Source: Hymenobacter psoromatis (GTDB taxonomy: Bacteria; Bacteroidota; Bacteroidia; Cytophagales; Hymenobacteraceae). From it: a stretch of DNA of 64,000 nt. The stretch spans positions 1,984,001 to 2,048,000 of the forward strand of contig NZ_JAIFAG010000001.1 of the NCBI RefSeq assembly GCF_020012125.1, read 5' to 3'. A program made the position numbers and the translations under genes. Shown here piece after piece: positions 57,330 to 64,000 of the stretch. Positions within the stretch are counted from its first letter, which is position 1, and every line of letters starts with the position of its first letter. The notes beneath the pieces are model-generated. The model was not told where the DNA came from. It searched no databases and saw only the letters and a program-made list of their open reading frames with translations.

Positions 57330-57527
57330 GCAGGGTAGGCAGCCGGCAAGCTCCGGCTCCGGCGGTAAAGTTCGCGCTAGTTAGTGGTATTCTCTCAAAC
57401 GCCTTTCTTTGGGAGGTTGAAGCGGACCTGGGTTGGAAGGGTAGGCCCGCTGCCTTCCTGCCGCAAGTGGCTATGCTGCAACATTCTCATCTCCTACTTT
57501 TATTCGCAAACGCTCTCCTCTTTCCAT

Positions 57528-58754
57528 ATGCAGCCCGCTCCCGATACCTTCGAGCACAAGTTTTACCCGCCATCAACTTCCTGGTTCGGCAAACACATGG
57601 CACCCTGGCTCGTTTTTTTCTTTTTTAGTGGCTTTTTGGTAACCATTTGGTGGCCGGGCGTGCACGCAGTTGGCGCGCATCTTGGCTTTGCATTGGCCGA
57701 AGCAGCTTTTGTGTGGATACTGATAAAGGTCCTCGGCGACCATTCTATTACGTGCCTGACCATCGGGCCGGGGCAGGTAACCAAGGAGATAGGTGGGAAA
57801 TCGTATACGCTGCTCTACAGCGAAATAAAAGGCTTCTCGGAGCATTTTACCAAGAATAGCAGCTATATCCTCCTAGAAGCACTTCCCGATATGGGTGGTG
57901 ATATCCTGATAGAAAAAACGTATGAAAATTATAGACAAGTAAGAGCGTTGCTGGCCGCGCATGTACCGGACCTCGACGCATCCGAACGCACGCGCCGCCT
58001 ACAGGCACGCGCCCAGGCCACCGACAAGCTATTACAAGACAGCAGATTGGGTGCCACCACCAGCATCCGCAGTGCCTCCCTGCGCCAAAGCGAAAATTCT
58101 ACTATCTGGCTAAACGTAGTGGCTATTTTAATAGCAACGTGGACTCTGTTTTACCCACATCCGCTGGAGTTAGTGGCGGTAGTAGCTTTGGCCGTGCCGC
58201 TGGTGGCGGTAGCAGCTTTATGGGGGAACCAGGGTCTCATGCAGTTTATCCCTAATGCCGACGACCCGCACGCCAATATGCTAACGGCCATTGCGGCCCC
58301 TACCCTGGTACTGGTGCTGAAACTGGCAATCAATTTCCCTTTTCTTTCCTGGCAGCCACTGTGGCCTGTCGCAGTGGGCGTTAGCCTGGTATTTGGGGCG
58401 CTGCTGCTGCTGGGTAGCCGGCGCGGCCTGGCCCAGTCGACCCGGCTACTGGTGGTGGTGCCCGTGGCCCTAGTGCTGGCGGCGGCCTACGGGCTGGCGG
58501 CGGCCACGACCTACAACGTGGCTTGGCGTGAGCAGTACACGGCGCGCTACCTCACGCACGTCAACGATAAATACATAGCCCAGGGTAAAGGCTATCGTTA
58601 TCATTTGCATGTCACACCCTGGGGGCCAGTAAACGACCCCCCAGCCTTAGCAGTTAGCTCAGATTATTATAATCAGAAGCAACGCGGCGACACCCTCTAT
58701 ATGCGCCTGCATCGCGGCCGGCTGGAAGCCAATTGGGCTACGTTGGCTGATTAA
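57528..58754 (+). CDS. Unknown multi-pass membrane protein
   Basis: The start at 57528 (MQPAPDTFEHKFYPPSTSWF) gives 408 residues. Two helices near the N-terminus (APWLVFFFFSGFLVTIW and HLGFALAEAAFVWILIKVLG) are followed by a soluble region (residues 75-190, with YSEIKGFSEHFTKNSSYIL), then a pair of helices (about 195-235), another pair (270-320), and a C-terminal soluble part (YTARYLTHVNDKYIAQGKGY). No family was recognised. Base composition is a little lower in GC than in the flanks. The gene stands alone and is transcribed away from gldA. Confidence 0.65.
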   Translation: MQPAPDTFEHKFYPPSTSWFGKHMAPWLVFFFFSGFLVTIWWPGVHAVGAHLGFALAEAAFVWILIKVLGDHSITCLTIGPGQVTKEIGGKSYTLLYSEIKGFSEHFTKNSSYILLEALPDMGGDILIEKTYENYRQVRALLAAHVPDLDASERTRRLQARAQATDKLLQDSRLGATTSIRSASLRQSENSTIWLNVVAILIATWTLFYPHPLELVAVVALAVPLVAVAALWGNQGLMQFIPNADDPHANMLTAIAAPTLVLVLKLAINFPFLSWQPLWPVAVGVSLVFGALLLLGSRRGLAQSTRLLVVVPVALVLAAAYGLAAATTYNVAWREQYTARYLTHVNDKYIAQGKGYRYHLHVTPWGPVNDPPALAVSSDYYNQKQRGDTLYMRLHRGRLEANWATLAD

Positions 58755-58778
58755 AACTCAGCTGATTGATAAGCGATA

Positions 58779-59474
58779 TTATTTTTTAACGTTCGCCGGG
58801 CGCAATTGAATTTCCGAAATCATGGTGGCTTCCGGCGCTTCGAGGGCGTGGATAATAGCGGCGGCGATGGTTTCGGGCTGCATCTTGTGTGGGTCGGGCT
58901 TTTGGCCGGGCTCCATGCCGCCGAAGTTGGTTTCGACCGAGCCGGGCATCACGCACGTGACGCGGATGCCGTCGGGCCGCACTTCCTTGAAGAGGGCGTC
59001 GGAGAAGCCGCGTACGGCGTACTTGGTAGCGCAGTAGCCAGCCAGGTTGGCGGTGCCAGCCGTGCCGGCCAGCGAGGCGACGTTGATGAGGTGGCCTTCG
59101 TGCTGCTTTTTCATGGCGGGCAGCACGGCGCGGGTGCAATAGAACAGGCCGTTGACGTTGGTATCGAACAGGACGTGCCAGTCTTCGGACTTGAACCCGT
59201 CCACGGGCCCGAATTTCCCTACCCCCGCGTTATTGACCAGCACGTGAATTTCGGGCCCCAGCTCGCGCAACGTGTTGGTCAGGGCTTCGGCCACGGCGTG
59301 CTCGTCGCGCACGTCGCATTCGAAAAACTGGAAACGGTCGTGGTTCAGGCCCTCAGGGGCGGTGCGGCCCCAGCCGGCCACGGCGGCCCCGCGGGCCAGC
59401 AAAGCCTCGGCCGTAGCGCGCCCAATGCCGCTACTCACGCCCGTAACGATGGCAACTTTCCCACTCAGGTTCAT
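58779..59474 (-). CDS. Short-chain dehydrogenase/reductase
   Basis: The start at 59474 (MNLSGKVAIVTGVSSGIGRA) gives 231 residues. The NAD(P) motif is TGVSSGIG, the conserved NNAG lies in HVLVNNAGVGKFGP, and the active site has INVASLAGTAG (Ser) with YCATKYAVRGF (YxxxK). The class is classical SDR; the substrate is unknown. The gene diverges from the DUF2807 gene with 22 bases between their start codons, so they share a promoter region. Confidence 0.94.
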   Translation of the reverse strand: MNLSGKVAIVTGVSSGIGRATAEALLARGAAVAGWGRTAPEGLNHDRFQFFECDVRDEHAVAEALTNTLRELGPEIHVLVNNAGVGKFGPVDGFKSEDWHVLFDTNVNGLFYCTRAVLPAMKKQHEGHLINVASLAGTAGTANLAGYCATKYAVRGFSDALFKEVRPDGIRVTCVMPGSVETNFGGMEPGQKPDPHKMQPETIAAAIIHALEAPEATMISEIQLRPANVKK

Positions 59475-59496
59475 ACTTTCAGGTAAAATTTGACGG

Positions 59497-60276
59497 ATGC
59501 GACTACGAATACCGCTACAAAGTAACGCGCTGGCCGGGCTGCGCCGGGCGGCAGCCCTGCTGGCCGGCGGCCTGGCGCTGGCCGCCTGCGGAGCCAGCCA
59601 CGATGCGGACTGCCTCAAAAGCAACGGCCCCGTGACCACGGAGCGCCGCGCCATCACGCGCGGCCTCACCGATGTGGTGCTCTACGACAACGTGGACGTG
59701 ACCATTGTGCCCGACACGGCCACTTACGCCGAGGTGCGGGCCGGCGAAAACGTACGCAACGACATCACCTTCGAGTACCAGGGGCCGAAGCGCCTGCTCA
59801 TTCGCAACACCAGCCGCTGCAACTGGGTGCGCAGCTACGACACCCCGCGCGAGGTACGCCTGCACCTGCCTTACCTCAAAGACGTGGAGCAGCGTGGCTA
59901 CGGCCTGGTTACGACCGACGGACAGTTTCGGCAGGATACCCTGTTCGTGCACTCGTCGGGTACTGGCGATATCAACCTGAATGTCAACTGCGTGTACTTA
60001 TTCATTGACATTTACGACGCGGGCGACATGACCCTGCGGGGCACGGCCCAGGAATTTCACCCCAACCTGGGCAGCAATGGCTTTCTCTTCGCCAGCGCAC
60101 TCACTACGCGCTACTGCTACTTCCACACCTTCCCCACCTGGATTGGCGATGCCCACGTGCGGGTGAGCCAGAATATCGGGGGCGTGCTCGACGGCACGGG
60201 CACATTTTATTATACCGGTAATCCGGGGCTCATCGTCGCGCAGGGAAAAAATCCGGGGCATCTGGTGCGGGAATAG
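59497..60276 (+). CDS. DUF2807-like lipoprotein (head GIN domain type)
   Basis: The 259-residue protein begins with a lipoprotein signal (LLAGGLALAACGASHDADCL, cysteine near residue 31). The rest has the strand pattern of DUF2807/GIN-domain proteins, which form a right-handed beta-helix-like stack: LTDVVLYDNVDVTIVPDTAT, YAEVRAGENVRNDITFEY, LHLPYLKDVEQRGYGLV and GTGDINLNVNCVYLFIDI, then DAGDMTLRGTAQEFHPNLGS. It is probably an outer-membrane-linked protein of unknown function. It diverges from the SDR gene. Confidence 0.85.
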   Translation: MRLRIPLQSNALAGLRRAAALLAGGLALAACGASHDADCLKSNGPVTTERRAITRGLTDVVLYDNVDVTIVPDTATYAEVRAGENVRNDITFEYQGPKRLLIRNTSRCNWVRSYDTPREVRLHLPYLKDVEQRGYGLVTTDGQFRQDTLFVHSSGTGDINLNVNCVYLFIDIYDAGDMTLRGTAQEFHPNLGSNGFLFASALTTRYCYFHTFPTWIGDAHVRVSQNIGGVLDGTGTFYYTGNPGLIVAQGKNPGHLVRE

Positions 60277-60279
60277 GGA

Positions 60280-60385
60280 CGCGACTCTTCACGGCTCCCA
60301 CGTGAGAACGACCCCTAACGCCGAGACACGCAAAGGGTCGCGTCTCTAACTGTAAGCCGAGAGACGCGAAGGGTCGCGTCTCTAC
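60280..60385. repeat. Repeat family C (copy 2, three units)
   Basis: The words GACGCGACTCTTCACGGCTC, GACACGCAAAGGGTCGCGTC and GAGACGCGAAGGGTCGCGTC occur in tandem; the last two contain short hairpins (GACGCGA and TCGCGTC). The same words appear at 45173-45252. It lies between the convergent DUF2807 and SDR genes. Confidence 0.75.
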
Positions 60386-61096
60386 TTAAATATCACCTAG
60401 CTGGGGGCGAATAAGCAGCTCCTCGACTACGGCGTGGGGCGAGAGCTGATAGGCGCTGAGAACGGCCTGGGCCACGTCGGCAGGGTCGATGAAGCGCTCC
60501 GGGGGCAACCCTACCCCCTCCCAGCTGCGGGTGAGGGTGGCACCGGGCAGCACGGCCGTCACGCGCAGGCCCTGGGCTTTTACTTCCTCGCGCAGGTTTT
60601 TGGTGAAGGCCAGCAGTGCGGCTTTGGCCACGCCGTAGGAGCCGCCGTTGGGGTAGGGCGTAATGCTAGCCGTGGAGCAGATGGTGAACACGTGGCCCCT
60701 ACCCTGCCGCAGCAGCGTGGGCAGCAGCGCCTGGGTCAGGTCGTAGGCACTGAGCAGGTTCACGGCCAGCATGTGGCGCAGCTGCGAGCCGTCGGTGGGC
60801 TCGTTTTGGAAGCGGCCGGGCACGTAGGCCCCGGCGTTGTGGATGAGCGCGCCCAGCGGCGGGCCCAGTGCCCGCACGAACGCGCCAAAACGCTGGCAAT
60901 CGGCGGGCTGGCTAAGGTCGGCGGGCAGGGTGTGCAGGGGCCGGCCGGGGCAATCGGCGGCCAGGGCGGCCAAATCTTCGGGCCGGCGGGCGCAGGTAGC
61001 AACGCGGTAGCCAGCGGCTAAAAAACTCAGTACTAGGGCCCGCCCGATGCCCTGGCTACCCCCCGTTATCACGATTAACTCAACTAGTACGGCCAC
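60386..61096 (-). CDS. Short-chain dehydrogenase/reductase (second)
   Basis: The 236-residue protein is a classical SDR with VITGGSQGIGRALVLSFLAA (cofactor site), LIHNAGAYVPGRF (NAG motif) and active-site YGVAKAALLAFTKNLREEVK. The C-terminus (ALPG-like ITPY and PEERFIDPADVAQAVLSAYQL in part) fits the family. The start codon choice is not certain because the only upstream ATG is six residues before the cofactor motif. A GCATCTTTGCG promoter element lies at 61125-61132. Confidence 0.9.
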   Translation of the reverse strand: MAVLVELIVITGGSQGIGRALVLSFLAAGYRVATCARRPEDLAALAADCPGRPLHTLPADLSQPADCQRFGAFVRALGPPLGALIHNAGAYVPGRFQNEPTDGSQLRHMLAVNLLSAYDLTQALLPTLLRQGRGHVFTICSTASITPYPNGGSYGVAKAALLAFTKNLREEVKAQGLRVTAVLPGATLTRSWEGVGLPPERFIDPADVAQAVLSAYQLSPHAVVEELLIRPQLGDI

Positions 61097-61124
61097 TCTT
61101 TTTTGATTTTATACGTATGACGCG

Positions 61125-61132
61125 CAAAGATG
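61125..61132 (-). promoter_or_regulatory. Promoter -7 element of the second SDR gene
   Basis: On the minus strand CATCTTTG occurs within GCATCTTTGCG, the same form as at 3292 and 12510. It lies about 29 bases upstream of the start codon. Confidence 0.45.
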
Positions 61133-61183
61133 CTCGGCCGCGGCCAGCCCACCCAAGTTCTGGTCTTCTCACCCTTCTGCTTT

Positions 61184-61915
61184 ATGCTCAAAATTCTCGG
61201 CTCTTTCGTTCTGTTTCTCTACAATATGGTGGCGAGGGCCGAGCGGATGAAAGTGCTCTGGAAGCGCTTTTTTGAAGAAGCTACGCTCATCGGGGTCAAT
61301 TCTATCTTCATTGTGGGCATCGTATCGGCCTTCATCGGGGCCGTAACCTGCATCCAGATTGCCTACAACCTCACCAACCCGCTCATCCCGAAGTCCACTA
61401 TCGGCTACATGGTGCGCGAGATGACGATTTTGGAGCTGGCTCCTACTATTACCAGCATCGTGCTGGCGGGTAAGGTAGGCTCGTCTATTGCGGGCGGCCT
61501 GGGCACGATGCGCATTACGGAACAGATTTCGGCCCTGGAAGTAATGGGCATCAACTCCACGTCGTATCTGGTGCTGCCACGCATTCTGGCGGCCATGTTC
61601 ATGTTTCCGCTGCTCGTAATTCTGGCAATGGCGCTCAGCATTCTGGGCGGCTACCTGGCCGGCACGCTCTCGGGCGTAATGGCCCCGCAGGATTATATTG
61701 AGGGCATTCGCACCGATTTTATTCCCTATAACATCGTGTTCGCGCTTATCAAGGCGGTGGTTTTTGCCTTCCTAGTGTCGGGCATTTCGGCCTATAAAGG
61801 CTTCTACACCGAGGGCGGCGCACTGGAAGTAGGCGCGGCCAGCACGGCAGCCGTTACCAACTCTATCATCGCCATCCTGCTCGCCGACTACATCCTGGCG
61901 GCCATCCTTTTATAG
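61184..61915 (+). CDS. mlaE: ABC transporter permease MlaE
   Basis: MlaE is the permease of the Mla (maintenance of lipid asymmetry) ABC system that moves phospholipids between the inner and outer membranes. The start at 61184 (MLKILGSFVLFLYNMVARAE) gives 243 residues with six helices and the family motifs IGVNSIFIVGIVSAFIGAVT, ELAPTITSIVLAGKVGSSIA and EQISALEVMGINSTSYLVLP. The ATPase mlaF follows 102 bases downstream. The mce-domain component MlaD is not in the window and may lie elsewhere. Confidence 0.93.
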   Translation: MLKILGSFVLFLYNMVARAERMKVLWKRFFEEATLIGVNSIFIVGIVSAFIGAVTCIQIAYNLTNPLIPKSTIGYMVREMTILELAPTITSIVLAGKVGSSIAGGLGTMRITEQISALEVMGINSTSYLVLPRILAAMFMFPLLVILAMALSILGGYLAGTLSGVMAPQDYIEGIRTDFIPYNIVFALIKAVVFAFLVSGISAYKGFYTEGGALEVGAASTAAVTNSIIAILLADYILAAILL

Positions 61916-62017
61916 CCAATGGGTGAAAGGAAGAGTGGGTAAATGGGCGGAGCGTCCTAAGTACGCCTTAAACCATTCGGCCATTTACTACTTTAGCCAT
62001 TTACTACTTGTGAAATT

Positions 62018-62830
62018 ATGATTGAGATATCTAACATCGAGAAGTCATTTGATGGCAACCAGGTGCTGAAAGGCATTAGCTGCACGCTCGAAACGGGCAA
62101 GTGCAATTTGCTGCTCGGCGGCTCGGGCACGGGCAAAAGCGTGCTGCTCTCGTGCGTGGTGGGCCTAATGAAGCCCGATATCGGCTCCATTACTTTCGAC
62201 GGTACGGTATTTACCAATAATAAAGTGGACATCCGGCAGGAAATCCGGCGCAAAATCGGGATGCTGTTTCAGGGCTCGGCCCTGTTTGACTCGATGACGG
62301 TGGCCAAAAATGTGGAGTTTCCGCTGCAAATGCTGACGCCCGATATGAGCGCCGAGGAGCGCGCCGACCGCGTGGAGTTTTGCCTGAAGCGCGTGGGCCT
62401 GGAAAACGCGGGCAACAAGATGCCCTCCGAGATTTCGGGCGGCATGAAGAAGCGCGTGGGCATTGCCCGTGCCATTGCGCCTAATTGCACCTACCTCTTC
62501 TGCGACGAACCCAACTCGGGCCTCGACCCGGCCACGAGCATTAAGATTGACGAATTGATTTCGGAAATTACCCACGAGTACAATATCACTACCGCCATTA
62601 TCACCCACGACATGAACTCGGTGGTGGGCATCGGCGACCACATCATCTTTCTGCACCAGGGCAAAAAGCTGTGGGACGGCAATAAGGATGAGATTTTGAA
62701 CGCCGAAGTACCGGAGCTGCGCGAGTTTATTTTCAGCTCGTCGCTGGTGCGCGCCGCCAAGCGCATCGAGCAGGAAGACGGCCCCCGCGGCCTGGAGCAT
62801 CTGGCCGCCGAGCCGCTCTCCGACCTGTAG
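62018..62830 (+). CDS. mlaF: ABC transporter ATP-binding protein MlaF
   Basis: MlaF energises phospholipid transport with MlaE. The 270-residue protein has Walker A GGSGTGKS (residues 34-41), the signature SGGMKKRVGIARAIAPN, Walker B TYLFCDEPNSGLDP and an H-loop in TAIITHDMNSVVGIGD. The short C-terminal extension is charged. It is co-oriented with mlaE and probably in one operon. It ends before a bidirectional terminator. Confidence 0.94.
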   Translation: MIEISNIEKSFDGNQVLKGISCTLETGKCNLLLGGSGTGKSVLLSCVVGLMKPDIGSITFDGTVFTNNKVDIRQEIRRKIGMLFQGSALFDSMTVAKNVEFPLQMLTPDMSAEERADRVEFCLKRVGLENAGNKMPSEISGGMKKRVGIARAIAPNCTYLFCDEPNSGLDPATSIKIDELISEITHEYNITTAIITHDMNSVVGIGDHIIFLHQGKKLWDGNKDEILNAEVPELREFIFSSSLVRAAKRIEQEDGPRGLEHLAAEPLSDL

Positions 62831-62855
62831 CCGCCCTACCCCCCGCTTTTCAGTT

Positions 62856-62890
62856 GAACCCCGCTCAGGACTTGAGCGGGGTTCTTTTTT
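62856..62890. terminator. Bidirectional terminator between mlaF and the flavoprotein gene
   Basis: GAACCCCGCTCA (62856-62867) pairs with TGAGCGGGGTTC (62873-62884), followed by TTTTTT. The flavoprotein stop codon (62867-62865) lies in the left arm. Confidence 0.9.
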
Positions 62891-64000
62891 GGCCACCAAA
62901 TAGCAGCTGCACGTAGAATTTGGGCTGTTTGAGGCGCGCCCGCAGGTCGAGGTCCAGAAACATCTGCGATAGCGTTTCGGCCAGCGTAGGGTTGTGGGCG
63001 GCGCGGTTGGCCACGAAGTTGAAGATGCTGGGCCAGCGAATGAGGCGCTGCATAAAGGTGCTCAGGCGCAGCTCCTGGCCCAGGCGGCGGTACACGGCCG
63101 CGTCGTAGCCACGCAGGAAGTTGGCCGAAAAATCGGGGGCCGCCAGCGCCCGGCCGGCCCAGTCGGCGGCGTGGCGCCCGCTCACCATCGCGTGGCTGAT
63201 GCCTTCGCCGGTGAAGGGGTCGATGAGCGAGGCCGCGTCGCCGAGCAGCAGGTAATTATCACCGGAAATAACCCGGCGCTTGGAGCCCAGCGGCAGGCCC
63301 CAGCCGCGCAGCGGCCCTACCCCCTCGGCCTGGGCAAAGCGCTCGCGGAAGGCCGGGTGCGTGGCCAATAGATGCTGGAATTTCTCGCGTAGGTTGACGT
63401 GGTGCTTGGCCACATCCTTGCTCAGCATGCCTACCCCCACGTTGGCCTCGCCATTGGGCAGCGGAAAAACCCAGAGGTAGCCGGGCAGCAGCTCGGGCAG
63501 AAAATGCAGCTCCACGTAGTTGTCGGGGCTGAGGCCGGCCACACCGCGGTAGTAGGCGCGCAGCCCGGCGCAGTAGTGGGCGGGCTCCAGGGCATGGCCC
63601 GCCACCTGCCGCACAAAGGCGGACTGCGCGCCGCTGGCCACTAGCAGCAGCTTGCACTGGGCCAGCTCCCTACCCCCCTTGTTGAAGAGCAGCCAGCCGG
63701 TGGCCGTGCGCTCGGTGCGGGCCACCTCGCAATTTTCGCGAAAGTCGATAAGCGGCTGCTGGCGCACCTCCTCGATGAGCAGGTTGTCGAAGTCAATCCG
63801 CTTGACCACGTAGCCATCGGGCGGGCTGGCCGGGTCGCGCTGCGGCTTGAAGGGGATGTGGAGCTGCCGGCCGTTGGGCGCGTAGAAATCGATGCCATTG
63901 CTGGCATTGGGTAAGGCAGCAGCGGCTAGGCGGCCCAGCAGCGGGCCGCCCAGGTGGCGCAGCTCGGCCAGCACCTTGCCGCTGAGCGCATCGCCGCAGA
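62865..64000 (-). CDS. Geranylgeranyl reductase-like flavoprotein (partial, N-terminus outside window)
   Basis: The frame is open through the window edge, and upstream of the nominal GTG at 63974 it already reads CGDALSGK, so the real start lies outside. The visible 370-plus residues belong to the geranylgeranyl reductase family of FAD enzymes: CGDALSGKVLAELRHLGGPL near the edge, YLLLGDAASLIDPFTGEGIS (FAD site near the C-terminal third) and YYRGVAGLSPDNYVELHFLP. Such enzymes saturate isoprenoid chains, for example in menaquinone or carotenoid-linked lipids. The N-terminal GxGxxG site is missing only because of the cut. Confidence 0.9.
   Translation of the reverse strand, partial: CGDALSGKVLAELRHLGGPLLGRLAAAALPNASNGIDFYAPNGRQLHIPFKPQRDPASPPDGYVVKRIDFDNLLIEEVRQQPLIDFRENCEVARTERTATGWLLFNKGGRELAQCKLLLVASGAQSAFVRQVAGHALEPAHYCAGLRAYYRGVAGLSPDNYVELHFLPELLPGYLWVFPLPNGEANVGVGMLSKDVAKHHVNLREKFQHLLATHPAFRERFAQAEGVGPLRGWGLPLGSKRRVISGDNYLLLGDAASLIDPFTGEGISHAMVSGRHAADWAGRALAAPDFSANFLRGYDAAVYRRLGQELRLSTFMQRLIRWPSIFNFVANRAAHNPTLAETLSQMFLDLDLRARLKQPKFYVQLLFGGQKRTPLKS

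Overview
The window is about 64 kb of GC-rich chromosome from a Bacteroidota bacterium, most likely a Hymenobacter-like member of the Cytophagales. The main pointers are the gliding genes gldA, gldF and gldG, a secreted beta-propeller protein with a type IX secretion sorting tail, the long form of ispG, DUF4296 and DUF6728-like proteins, promoters of the TAnnTTTG type, and weak Shine-Dalgarno sequences. No rRNA, tRNA or CRISPR array was seen. The assignment rests on recognition of families and was not checked by a search.

Left part (1-16 kb): the edge cuts a contractile tail-sheath gene, the first sign of a contractile injection system or phage-tail cluster lying outside the window. Then come dnaG, a candidate structured small RNA, leuS (with an AT-rich mosaic segment), a complete IS630-family element whose transposase needs a -1 frameshift, two tiny related ORFs, an S9 peptidase, an amidase, a secreted M14 carboxypeptidase, and small MmcQ/YjbR and DUF6728-like genes.

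Middle (16-40 kb): a tripartite efflux set (TolC, HlyD, DHA2-type MFS) with an unknown acidic protein between the adaptor and the pump; a kinase-like protein next to a hicBA toxin-antitoxin pair; ispG; an orphan PAS protein; several unknown proteins; queD-folE; a TIGR01777 epimerase; a heptose-bisphosphatase-like HAD enzyme; protoporphyrinogen oxidase; a dolichol-phosphate-mannose-synthase-like glycosyltransferase; TerC; an EgtD-like methyltransferase; a MATE exporter; a DUF922-like protein; CsaA; and the T9SS cargo protein.

Right part (40-64 kb): an AT-rich, N-terminally truncated RHS toxin cassette with a membrane protein that may be its immunity partner; DUF4296; a DUF58/Bat-like pair; a sirtuin; a TIGR02117 protein; a methyltransferase; an aldo-keto reductase; aconitase; a TlpA-like thioredoxin; a glycine-rich lipoprotein; a toxin-antitoxin pair whose toxin gene is broken by one nonsense codon; the gldA-gldF-gldG operon interrupted by an AT-rich gene; two SDR enzymes; a DUF2807 lipoprotein; mlaE and mlaF; and a geranylgeranyl-reductase-like flavoprotein cut by the right edge.

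Overlaid on all of this are several families of long near-perfect palindromes between genes, some of which supply the stop codons of flanking genes, and a strongly over-used octamer, CCTACCCC/GGGGTAGG. The most interesting items are the truncated tail sheath, the palindromic repeat families, the RHS cassette, the candidate small RNA near dnaG, and the mosaic or AT-rich insertions in leuS and the gld operon.
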